Of a DNA stretch of 47,515 nt, positions 31,682 to 38,378 are shown in pieces (position 1 is the stretch's first letter; each line of letters starts with the position of its first letter). Location: NCBI GenBank assembly GCA_024654445.1, contig JANLHP010000017.1, forward strand, positions 97,009-144,523. Reading direction: 5' to 3'. The notes beneath the pieces were generated by a model. That model had not been told where the DNA came from and made no database searches. It saw only the letters and a program-made list of their open reading frames with translations. Origin of the DNA: Candidatus Curtissbacteria bacterium. GTDB taxonomy: Bacteria > Patescibacteriota > Microgenomatia > Curtissbacterales > GWA2-41-24. The translations under genes were made by a program, and so were the position numbers.

Positions 31682-32404
31682 TTAAACTCCGGAAATTTGT
31701 GACAAAAGCTGCGAAAAGTATCTCATTGTCGGAATAACGACCGGATAGTTAAGCCTGGACGGGCCAATTATCGCGATTACTCCTCTGTGATTTGGCATTT
31801 CGTAGCGACTGACTACAAATCCGCAAGGTTCAAGATAGGGTAGACCTAATTCTTCTCCAAACAAAATTTTAATTTGATCTTCGGTTGCTAACTGTCCGAA
31901 GATTTGGGCTAGAATTTCAACTTTGTCGAGCATCGCAAGAACAGTTCTGGTTATATCGATGTCGTAAAATTCCGGCATATCCAGAATATTTGCCATTCCT
32001 GCAGCGTAAACGTCGTTTTCTTCGTTTGTTACCAAGGCCAAAGAATGCGTTTGGTTGGCAAGAACTCTTGCAGTTTGGCTCAAAATCTGGTCTAAGCGCT
32101 TATTTGGCTCTGAAAGTTCCTCTTTTATAGAAACTTCGTCTTTTAATGAAAGCGCTTTTTCTTCCATCAACTGATCGACAAAAAACTTCATTCCTGTCGA
32201 TGTCGGTATTCTGCCTGCAGAAGTATGAGGCTGGCGAAGGTAACCAAGACTAGTTAATTTCACCATCTCGTTTCTGATGGTAGCCGGAGAAACTCCAAGT
32301 CGAGTTTCTTTTTCTACGGTTTCAGATCCGACAGGTTCGGCGGTTTCGATGTACTTTTCTATAACCGCTCTAAGCAAATGTTTTTGCCTATCAGTTAAGT
32401 CCAT
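31682..32404 (-). CDS. hrcA: Heat-inducible repressor HrcA, short form
   Basis: HrcA represses chaperone genes by binding CIRCE. The N-terminal winged helix is clear (LTDRQKHLLRAVIEKYIETAEPVGSETV, GVSPATIRNEMVKLTSLGYLRQPHTSAGRIPT). The C-terminal part holds GVIAIIGPSRLNYPVVIPTMRYFSQLL. At 240 residues it is about 100 shorter than usual, through loss in the middle inserted domain. Its own promoter overlaps a CIRCE-like palindrome (32511-32538), which fits autoregulation of hrcA-grpE-dnaK. Confidence 0.95.
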   Translation of the reverse strand: MDLTDRQKHLLRAVIEKYIETAEPVGSETVEKETRLGVSPATIRNEMVKLTSLGYLRQPHTSAGRIPTSTGMKFFVDQLMEEKALSLKDEVSIKEELSEPNKRLDQILSQTARVLANQTHSLALVTNEENDVYAAGMANILDMPEFYDIDITRTVLAMLDKVEILAQIFGQLATEDQIKILFGEELGLPYLEPCGFVVSRYEMPNHRGVIAIIGPSRLNYPVVIPTMRYFSQLLSQISGV

Positions 32405-32510
32405 GGTAGTTGCAACTACTAACGAATATGAACGAATAAATCACTAATTCGAGCGAATATTCGTACAAATTAGGTCGGTTTTGTACACATCCGTTAAATG
32501 ACGTTAGTCA

Positions 32511-32538
32511 TTAGCAGACAGTGTACTACGACTGCTAA
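32511..32538 (-). promoter_or_regulatory. CIRCE-like operator upstream of hrcA
   Basis: TTAGCAG and CTGCTAA are separated by 14 nt. Classical CIRCE has TTAGCAC and GTGCTAA separated by 13. The site covers the -10 box (32520-32525) and most of the promoter spacer, an ideal repressor position. Confidence 0.7.
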
Positions 32539-32548
32539 AAGTTGTCAA
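32520..32548 (-). promoter_or_regulatory. Promoter of hrcA-grpE-dnaK (TTGACA-17-TACACT)
   Basis: TTGACA (32543-32548), 17 nt and TACACT (32520-32525) on the minus strand. The leader is about 110 nt and contains an AATGAC/GTCATT hairpin and CGAATATTCG. Confidence 0.75.
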
Positions 32549-32829
32549 GAGATTTTTCTTCCACGGGCTCGCTTTATCTTTCTGAAGGCTTCTGCGAGCG
32601 GACCGTGTATTTCTCGTTCTATTAAATATATAGCCCGTTCGTGACCAATGGGGCTTCCAGTAGCTTCTTGAATTACTTTGTTGATGGCAGGGTCAGTTTC
32701 TTCGTGCATCCGAAGATCTTGTATCCTCTGAAAACCTTCCGGGTCGCGTTGGCGGGAGAGTATTTGTTGCCATTCGGATATTGCTCTCGGGCCATCTCTC
32801 TTGTTAACCGGCCTCGGTCTTTCGCTCAT
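32545..32829 (-). CDS. Hypothetical protein, 94 aa
   Basis: Small, basic, helical protein without recognisable domain (ERPRPVNKRDGPRAISEWQQILSRQRDPEGFQRIQDLRM, then INKVIQEATGSPIGHERAIYLIEREIHGPLAEAF). The start is set at the ATG at 32829, 10 nt after a TACAAT box; a GTG three codons upstream is a weaker choice. The second half faintly resembles the end of the 75-residue protein at 32957-33184. Its 3' end reaches into the -35 box of the hrcA promoter. Confidence 0.55.
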   Translation of the reverse strand: MSERPRPVNKRDGPRAISEWQQILSRQRDPEGFQRIQDLRMHEETDPAINKVIQEATGSPIGHERAIYLIEREIHGPLAEAFRKIKRARGRKIS

Positions 32830-32878
32830 AATCGGCACAATTGTAGGTTTTTGTGGTTAGTTTAATCAAGTCGGGCAG

Positions 32879-32931
32879 CTAAATCTTTAAGACGGCGAGG
32901 AAGGCTTCTTGAGGGATGTCGACGTTTCCAA
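32879..32931 (-). pseudogene. Second copy of the lepA 3' end
   Basis: On the minus strand 17 codons read GNVDIPQEAFLAVLKI and TAG, the exact LepA C-terminus. The block 32898-32929 is identical over 32 nt to 33757-33788 in lepA. The last six codons differ from lepA at five synonymous positions (CTC/CTA, GCC/GCA, GTC/GTT, AAG/AAA, ATT/ATA), with a different stop codon (TAG against TGA). It therefore derives from a diverged lepA and is not a fresh copy. Confidence 0.85.
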
Positions 32932-32956
32932 TGGGTCGAATGGTCAAGAGGTTGGA

Positions 32957-33184
32957 TTAGTCGTACCAAATGTTTCTTTTGAGGATATTTATTGCTTCGC
33001 TTCTAGACACAGAATGCGTTTCATCGGCGGGAATTCCTTTGACAGTTTCCTGCAAATGGCGCATTTGGTGAATTTTTAGAGCCCCCCGCTTAATAGGTAA
33101 GCTTGGATCTATTTCTTTTGCAATTAAATCCTCTACACTCCTTGCAGTAGTGCGTGCGTCCGCGCCTGATTCTTTTTCAGCCAT
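32957..33184 (-). CDS. Hypothetical protein, 75 aa
   Basis: Small soluble protein with charged helices (ARTTARSVEDLIAKEIDPSLPIKRGALKIHQMRHLQETVKG) and an end SRSEAINILKRNIWYD. I do not recognise the family. It lies inside the segment flanked by the two lepA 3' ends. A TATAAT box (33194-33199) ends 9 nt before the ATG, so it has its own promoter and probably a leaderless mRNA. Confidence 0.55.
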   Translation of the reverse strand: MAEKESGADARTTARSVEDLIAKEIDPSLPIKRGALKIHQMRHLQETVKGIPADETHSVSRSEAINILKRNIWYD

Positions 33185-33193
33185 AAGTTGCGT

Positions 33194-33199
33194 ATTATA
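33194..33199 (-). promoter_or_regulatory. -10 box of the 75-aa gene
   Basis: Perfect TATAAT on the minus strand, 9 nt before the ATG at 33184. Confidence 0.55.
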
Positions 33200-33252
33200 G
33201 GGTAAAGTAGGGTGAAATGCAACTATAGGGTAATTCAGTAGGATTTACAGCG

Positions 33253-33741
33253 TTATATCCCGAAGTATTCGAGTTCGTAGGTTTTGCCGTTTTCCAGCAT
33301 GTGGGATTTATGAATTTTCAGTTCTCTTTTTGGTTTTAAGAAAAACTCTTGGACCATCGCAAAGTCGCTCGGGATTACTTTTTCTTTATTTTCCAGAAGC
33401 TCTTCTTTTGTGAACCAGCGAATGGCGCCCTCCCCCATTTCTTTTGATGTATCTTGTTTGGGCTGAGTTTCGCAAATCCACATTAAATAATGGCCTGTTA
33501 CTTTTTTGTTTTTGTCGTAAAGGATCTCTACAACTATTCCACAAACTGCGACGAATTTTACATCGAGGTCTGTTTCTTCCTTTACTTCTCTTATAATCGC
33601 GTCTTCGATATGCTCTCCATATTCAATCTTGCCTCCGACCAGGCTCCACAGACCCTCGTAAGGAGGCTTAATTCTCCTGATTAACAAAAATTTATCGTTG
33701 AAAGTTACGGGGCTTGCGACAATGTTGACAATTGGGATCAT
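33253..33741 (-). CDS. NUDIX hydrolase
   Basis: The Nudix box is at 37-59: GGKIEYGEHIEDAIIREVKEETDL. It fits Gx5Ex7REVxEE, the metal and diphosphate site, with the usual final Gly replaced by Asp. The protein would hydrolyse a nucleoside diphosphate linked to some group; the substrate cannot be told. The C-terminal extension (KPKRELKIHKSHMLENGKTYELEYFGI) is unusual. The ATG overlaps the lepA stop by 4 nt (ATATGA), so it is coupled to lepA, yet the lepA 3'-end duplication suggests this neighbourhood is recent. Confidence 0.92.
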   Translation of the reverse strand: MIPIVNIVASPVTFNDKFLLIRRIKPPYEGLWSLVGGKIEYGEHIEDAIIREVKEETDLDVKFVAVCGIVVEILYDKNKKVTGHYLMWICETQPKQDTSKEMGEGAIRWFTKEELLENKEKVIPSDFAMVQEFFLKPKRELKIHKSHMLENGKTYELEYFGI

Positions 33742-35618
33742 ATTTTTAAAACTGCTAGGAAGGCTTCTTGAGGGATGTCGACGTTTCCGAACCTTCTCAT
33801 TCGCTTTTTACCTTTTTTCTGTTTCTCCAAAAGCTTCATCTTTCGGGTGACGTCTCCGCCATAAAGTTTTTGCGTGACGTCTTTTCTAAAAGATGCGACA
33901 GTTTCGCGGGCAACAATCGTGCCTCCGACTGCTGCTTGGATTGGAACCGCGATTTGTTGCCTGGGAATTGCATCCTTTAGTCGTTCAACTAGTTTCCTGC
34001 CGATTTCTGCCGCTTTTTCTTTGGGAACTATTTGCGAAAGACCTTCTACGCTTTCATGATTTACAAGAATGTCGAGTTTTGAAAGATTGGCAGGTCGATA
34101 ATCTGTGACTTCAAAGTCCATAGAAGCGTAACCGGAAGTAGAACTTTTTAAATTGTCGTAAAAACCAATTATGATTTCGAGAAGCGGCATGTTTGCTTCT
34201 ATTTTGGAAAGGTTACCGATGTTTTCGAAATTTACTATCTCTCCTCTTCTATCGTGGACTAAGTTGGAGATAATTCCATAATATTTTTCCGGGGTAAAAA
34301 GTGTAACTTTTGCGTATGGTTCTTTGACGTCTTTAGCCGCTGGGTCAAATTCCTGCGGTTTGTTGACGAGTTCGTCGCCTATCATGAAATTGACGGAGGG
34401 AGAGGTCGCGATAATGTCCAGATCGTATTCCCGCTCTAGCCTTTCTTGAGTAATTTGTGCGTGCAACAAGCCTAAAAATCCTACGCGGAATCCTTGGCCG
34501 AGGCTTGTTGATGATTCGGGTGCAAAGCTAAGTGAAGCGTCATTGAGTTTGAGTTTTTCGATGCCGTCTTTGAGTTTGGATAAATCTGCTGTATCTGTCG
34601 GGAAAAGTGAAAGAAAAACAACGGGTTTTGCCTCTTGATAACCCGGAAGCGCTTTTTGTGGCTCGCTGGCTAAAGTGACAGTATCGCCTACTTTTACGCT
34701 TTGAAGGTCTTTGGTGTTGGTGACAATGAAGCCGACTTGGCCAGCTGTAATTTCTTCTACGAACGTGGGTTTAGGAGAAAGATAACCGATTTGTAAAATA
34801 GTCGCTTTTTTGCCGGTTGCAACAAAAGCTGCTTCGTCCCCTACTTTCAAGCTTCCCCCAAATAAGCGCACCGAGGCGATTACTCCCTTATAGGGGTCGA
34901 GAGAAGAATCAAAAATAAGTGCCTGCAGTCCTTTGTTGTCATCCTGAGGCCGTAGGCCGAAGGATCTCTTTTTAGTTTGAGATTCTTCGCTTCGCTCAGA
35001 ATGACGAGAGGAGGAGTTTGGTTCTGGAACTTTTTTAATTATTTCCGCAATTACTGCTTCAACATTTTCTCCGGTTTTGGCGGAAACTTTTATTATTTCT
35101 TCTTTAGTGAATCCTAGACCTATCAGCTCTTCTTCCGTCTTTTCGACTTCTGCTTGAGGAGAGTCGATTTTATTAATGACCGGAATGAGCGTTAGATTTG
35201 CGTCCAGTGCGAGATTAAAGTTGGAAAGCGTTTGCGCTTGAACACCTTGCGTTGCGTCGACAATTAGGACTGCTCCCTCGACAGAGGCTAGAGAACGCGA
35301 TACTTCGTAGCCGAAATCGACGTGTCCGGGAGTGTCGATGAGGTTCAAAATGAAATTTTGAACCGGTTGTCGGTTCACGGTTGTCGGTTCACGGTTGTCT
35401 TCATTTGTTTTACCGTTAACTGTTGACTGTCTACTGTAAACAAGTCTGATAGCTTTGAGTTTGATCGTGATGCCGTGTTCTCTCTCTAGTTCTAAGCTAT
35501 CCAGCAGTTGTTCCTGGTGACCAGCTTTTATCGCGCCGCAGATTTCCATAATACGGTCGGCAAGCGTCGACTTGCCATGGTCTATGTGGGCAATGATTGC
35601 GAAATTGCGGATCTCCAT
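33738..35618 (-). CDS. lepA: Elongation factor 4 (LepA) carrying two repeat-derived insertions
   Basis: LepA is a ribosome-bound GTPase. G-domain motifs AHIDHGKSTLADRI (10-23), DTPGHVDFGYEV and NKID are intact, as are the C-terminal KLYGGDVTRKMKLLEKQKKGKKRMR and GNVDIPQEAFLAVLKI. Two stretches are foreign. Residues 62-86 (SRQSTVNGKTNEDNREPTT) replace a short loop before NLIDTPG. Residues about 202-229 (SSRHSERSEESQTKKRSFG) lengthen the linker before LQALIFDS. Both are translated palindromic or tandem repeats (35362-35444; 34937-35005) that keep frame. Length is 626 residues, against about 600 usual. Confidence 0.96.
   Translation of the reverse strand: MEIRNFAIIAHIDHGKSTLADRIMEICGAIKAGHQEQLLDSLELEREHGITIKLKAIRLVYSRQSTVNGKTNEDNREPTTVNRQPVQNFILNLIDTPGHVDFGYEVSRSLASVEGAVLIVDATQGVQAQTLSNFNLALDANLTLIPVINKIDSPQAEVEKTEEELIGLGFTKEEIIKVSAKTGENVEAVIAEIIKKVPEPNSSSRHSERSEESQTKKRSFGLRPQDDNKGLQALIFDSSLDPYKGVIASVRLFGGSLKVGDEAAFVATGKKATILQIGYLSPKPTFVEEITAGQVGFIVTNTKDLQSVKVGDTVTLASEPQKALPGYQEAKPVVFLSLFPTDTADLSKLKDGIEKLKLNDASLSFAPESSTSLGQGFRVGFLGLLHAQITQERLEREYDLDIIATSPSVNFMIGDELVNKPQEFDPAAKDVKEPYAKVTLFTPEKYYGIISNLVHDRRGEIVNFENIGNLSKIEANMPLLEIIIGFYDNLKSSTSGYASMDFEVTDYRPANLSKLDILVNHESVEGLSQIVPKEKAAEIGRKLVERLKDAIPRQQIAVPIQAAVGGTIVARETVASFRKDVTQKLYGGDVTRKMKLLEKQKKGKKRMRRFGNVDIPQEAFLAVLKI
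34937..35005. repeat. Palindromic repeat inside lepA (HSERSEES type)
   Basis: About 69 bp with GTCATCCTGAG and CTCAGAATGAC ends (10 of 11 inverted match), in frame. It belongs to the same class as 2729-2794 and 31033-31097, which lie between genes. Confidence 0.85.
35362..35444. repeat. Tandem and inverted GGTTCACGGTTGTC repeat inside lepA
   Basis: GTCGGTTCACGGTT recurs in tandem, followed by ACCGTTAACTGTTGACTGTCTACTGT-type sequence that is partly its inverse. It is in frame in lepA and encodes residues of about 62-86. Confidence 0.75.
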
Positions 35619-35647
35619 GAAGGTCAGTTTATCAGATAAGGACGTGG

Positions 35648-37312
35648 CTATCTATTTTCCTGTGCTTCGATGGAAGTTGGAGCCGGGTTTGCCAGCTTAT
35701 TGGGGAAGGAAACTATCTTTTTGCCCAGGCCCCAGAAAATTTGAACTTCCTGGACTTTTAGGAGCCAGGAGAAAAAGATGTAAACGGAAAGGCCGACCAA
35801 TGATGCTACCCCTGTTAGAAGAATAAGTCCAAACGTTCGTGTAGTGTCGAAAACTAATTGGTCGAGAAGTTTCATTGGAATATAAAGAGAAATAGCCGTC
35901 AGAATAGTAATAAATATCATTTTGAGTGCGGGAACAAGAAGTTCTTTTTTATTGAAATTGACTTTTCGGTCTAAAAGATAAAGGAGAGTAAGAGCGTTTA
36001 AAATATTGGCGACAGAATAGTTGATCGCGAGATACATTATAGAAAGGTTGAGCACTTTAATTAGAAACAGGTTCAATATGATACTTAACGTAACGATGAC
36101 AGCCGTGACTTTTACGGGTGTAATGCTGTCTCTGATTGCGTAAAAACTTCGAGTTAAAAGAAGACTTGCGGCTTGAGCAACTATTCCAACCGAAAAAGCG
36201 ATCAGGGTTCTACCGGTTAAAACTGTTAGGTCCCAAGGGAAATCTTTGGCACCAAAAGCGAGCCTGACTGCCGGGATTCTAAGAATGGCGAGGATTGCTG
36301 CTGCTGGTAAAACCAAAAAAAGTATTTGGTGAAAGGAATTTAAAAAGATTTTTTTAAACTGTTCTTTTCTTTGAGCGTTGAATTCGATCGAGAGTGATGG
36401 CAGTGCGGCTTGAGCAATCGAAGCCGCGAATAAGGCTGTTGGGACAACCTGAAGTACCTGGGCGAAGTTGTATGCTGTTACGGAACCAATTGTGACGATG
36501 GAAGCAAGAGCAATATTAACAACATCTGCTGCACGAATTAAGGCAAGGGCAAGAGATCGTGGCCACATAAGAGAAAACATTTCTTTAACATCTTTATTTT
36601 TAAAATCTATTTTTGGCTTGTATCTAAAACCTAATGACAGCGCCAGAGGCAGCTGGAAAAGTAAGTGCAGAATAGCTCCAATAATCATGCCGATGGCTGG
36701 ACCAAAAATGCCAAACATTGGCGTTAAAAATATGATTCCGAATATTATTCCGACGTTATAAAGGATTGAAGCGAGGGCGGGAATTAAAAATCTTTGATGA
36801 GACTGCAAAATTCCGGTTAAAAAAATCGAGATTACAAAAAAGAATTGTGCAAGAATCATTATTCTTAGAAGATTGGCAATAAGTCCTTGAGTCTCTGGCG
36901 TGTTTTCAACTACACCTGGCGCTATAACGGGCGCGATAAAGTTTGCGAGTGCAATGATAATGACTGCAAAAACTGCAAAAATTACCACCCCGATTGTGAT
37001 CATATTTGAAGAAAGCTCCCAGGCCTTCTCGATTTTGTCGCGAGAAAGATATTGGGAAAATATAGGGATGAAAGCTAGGGCAATTGTGCCTAGAATTAGT
37101 ACTTCAAAAATGGCGTCGGGTAAGATCGAAGCCGCAATAAAACTATCCAGAAGGTGGATATCGTCACCAAAGCGAGATGCGAGTAAACGGTACCTAACCA
37201 GTCCGAGAATTCTAGAAATTGCGACCGAAAAAGCGATTACGAAGGCTGCAGAGAGGATATCTTCTTGTCGTTTTTTGAAAATACTGGCGCCGTTTTTAAA
37301 TATTTCGAGCAT
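35648..37312 (-). CDS. murJ: Lipid II flippase MurJ (MviN family)
   Basis: MurJ moves lipid II across the membrane for peptidoglycan synthesis. The 554 residues hold about 14 membrane helices and the family motifs near the start: SAAFVIAFSVAISRILGLVRYRLLASRFG, then ASILPDAIFEVLILGTIALAFIPIFS. The mid part RSFYAIRDSITPVKVTAVIV is also typical. The basic N-terminus (KKRQED) is cytosolic. It starts upstream of lepA with a 29-nt gap, and its promoter region is shared with the divergent rpsT. Confidence 0.96.
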   Translation of the reverse strand: MLEIFKNGASIFKKRQEDILSAAFVIAFSVAISRILGLVRYRLLASRFGDDIHLLDSFIAASILPDAIFEVLILGTIALAFIPIFSQYLSRDKIEKAWELSSNMITIGVVIFAVFAVIIIALANFIAPVIAPGVVENTPETQGLIANLLRIMILAQFFFVISIFLTGILQSHQRFLIPALASILYNVGIIFGIIFLTPMFGIFGPAIGMIIGAILHLLFQLPLALSLGFRYKPKIDFKNKDVKEMFSLMWPRSLALALIRAADVVNIALASIVTIGSVTAYNFAQVLQVVPTALFAASIAQAALPSLSIEFNAQRKEQFKKIFLNSFHQILFLVLPAAAILAILRIPAVRLAFGAKDFPWDLTVLTGRTLIAFSVGIVAQAASLLLTRSFYAIRDSITPVKVTAVIVTLSIILNLFLIKVLNLSIMYLAINYSVANILNALTLLYLLDRKVNFNKKELLVPALKMIFITILTAISLYIPMKLLDQLVFDTTRTFGLILLTGVASLVGLSVYIFFSWLLKVQEVQIFWGLGKKIVSFPNKLANPAPTSIEAQENR

Positions 37313-37387
37313 AATTTACAGCCCCAATCCACAGCGAATTGGGTGAATTGGAAGATAGCTTCTAAAAATCATCTTGAATCGTCCTAT

Positions 37388-37417
37388 TTGACAGTGCAAT
37401 TAGTATTCGATTAGAAT
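37388..37417 (+). promoter_or_regulatory. Candidate distal promoter of rpsT (TTGACA-18-TAGAAT)
   Basis: TTGACA (37388-37393) and TAGAAT (37412-37417) with an 18-nt spacer. A second -10 (TATATT, 37439-37444) lies 7 nt before the ATG, so either promoter could be used. Confidence 0.6.
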
Positions 37418-37451
37418 CGCAGTGAAGCCAAACTCGATTATATTATCTTAG

Positions 37452-37733
37452 ATGCCAGTAATAAAACAAGCGATAAAAAAGGTCAGACAAGACAAGCGCA
37501 AGGCGCAAATAAACTTAAAGGTGAAAAGCACGTTTAAGAGCGCTATTCGCGCTTTTAGAAAACACCCGTCGAAAGAGGGGCTTACTCTTGTGTTTAAAAG
37601 CTTAGACAGAGCAGCTAAAACTAACGTTATTCATGCCAATAAGGCTGCTAGGCTTAAATCAAGACTGTCTAAACTTGTTCAAAGTTCTGATAAAAAAGTT
37701 GAGCCCAAAGTTAAAGCTGCAACAGCAAAATAA
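37452..37733 (+). CDS. rpsT: 30S ribosomal protein S20
   Basis: S20 binds the 5' domain and helix 44 of 16S rRNA. The 93 residues are highly basic, with the family pattern PVIKQAIKKVRQDKRKAQINLKVKSTFKSAIRAF and TNVIHANKAARLKSRLSKLV. It is monocistronic and divergent from murJ. TATATT ends 7 nt before the ATG and there is no Shine-Dalgarno. Confidence 0.95.
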   Translation: MPVIKQAIKKVRQDKRKAQINLKVKSTFKSAIRAFRKHPSKEGLTLVFKSLDRAAKTNVIHANKAARLKSRLSKLVQSSDKKVEPKVKAATAK

Positions 37734-37789
37734 TTCTTCGCTTAAATTGGGGTTGACAAGCCAAGCACGTTCATATTACTGTTATAAGT

Positions 37790-37811
37790 GAGCTTGTTTT
37801 CTCGCAAGCTC
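37790..37811 (+). repeat. Hairpin GAGCTTG/CAAGCTC between rpsT and the LPSAG gene
   Basis: 7-bp stem with 8-nt loop. It lies in the leader of the sortase-substrate gene, downstream of a TTGACA (37753-37758). No T-run follows. Confidence 0.45.
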
Positions 37812-37840
37812 GAAAATAAGAGAGGTTAATTTCGCCTGAT

Positions 37841-38074
37841 ATGACAAAGCTTGCCCGATTACTCGGCTTCGGTTCATCATTTTCCTTATTTTTAGTTTCC
37901 GCAGAAAATGTTCTTGCGCAAACTTCTGCTGCAACGTCGTCTGCTGCAAAAGGCGGAACAAGTAGTTCTCTTCCAAGTGCAGGCTCGACAGAGCTTACAT
38001 ATTTAATTTTCGTTACTGGAGTGCTTCTGTTCGTTGTCGGAACTTTGAAGTTCGCACTCAGCTACCGAGACTAA
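37841..38074 (+). CDS. Minimal sortase substrate with LPSAG sorting signal, 77 aa
   Basis: The 77 residues have the full layout of a wall-anchored protein and little else. A signal peptide (1-26, cleavage probable after VLA) is followed by a Ser/Thr/Ala/Gly linker of 17 residues, LPSAG at 44-48, a hydrophobic helix (51-68) and a short charged tail (KFALSYRD). The mature wall-bound peptide would be only about 20 residues. It may be a spacer or glycosylated stub, or a helper to the sortase. The sortase at 4419-5135 is the candidate enzyme. Confidence 0.8.
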   Translation: MTKLARLLGFGSSFSLFLVSAENVLAQTSAATSSAAKGGTSSSLPSAGSTELTYLIFVTGVLLFVVGTLKFALSYRD

Positions 38075-38137
38075 ATTTCTTCTTAATTTTTTAATCTATT
38101 TGCAAAATTAAATCGTTCAGCTTTAAAATGCTGCTTA

Positions 38138-38375
38138 ATGGAAGAGAGATTAAGTGATAACTCTCAAGAATCTGAAAGTCCTTGGTCTCCAAGGATGCTT
38201 GGTTTTATTGCAGTAAGCTGGTTTCTGTCGGAAGCAGCTGTGCTAGGCGCAGCTGTTGTGTCCTCTGACAACGAATCTACAAGGCTGGTAGCTCTTGCTG
38301 GTTGCTACTAGCACACCCGCTTTAATGCTCTTAGTAAATGGACTTTCGAGACTCGAGAGGCATCGAGAAGAATAA
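38138..38375 (+). pseudogene. Small membrane protein ORF interrupted by a +1 frameshift
   Basis: From ATG 38138 (8 nt after TAAAAT) the frame encodes 57 residues with one hydrophobic helix (MLGFIAVSWFLSEAAVLGAAVV) and stops with TAG at 38309-38311. The +1 frame continues with a plausible second helix (LLVATSTPALMLLVNGL) and tail RLERHREE to TAA at 38373-38375. The frames meet in GCTCTTGCTGGTTGCT (about 38291-38306), a repetitive stretch. An intact ancestor would be a two-helix protein of about 78 residues. A sequencing error cannot be excluded. Confidence 0.55.
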
Positions 38376-38378
38376 TTT

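Noticed and set aside
32879-32931. Second lepA end as an assembly duplication
   Set aside because: Five synonymous differences and a different stop codon cannot come from a simple assembly repeat.
32545-33184. A toxin-antitoxin pair formed by the 94- and 75-residue genes
   Set aside because: Both have separate promoters, a 127-bp gap with the lepA relic lies between, and neither has a toxin or DNA-binding motif.
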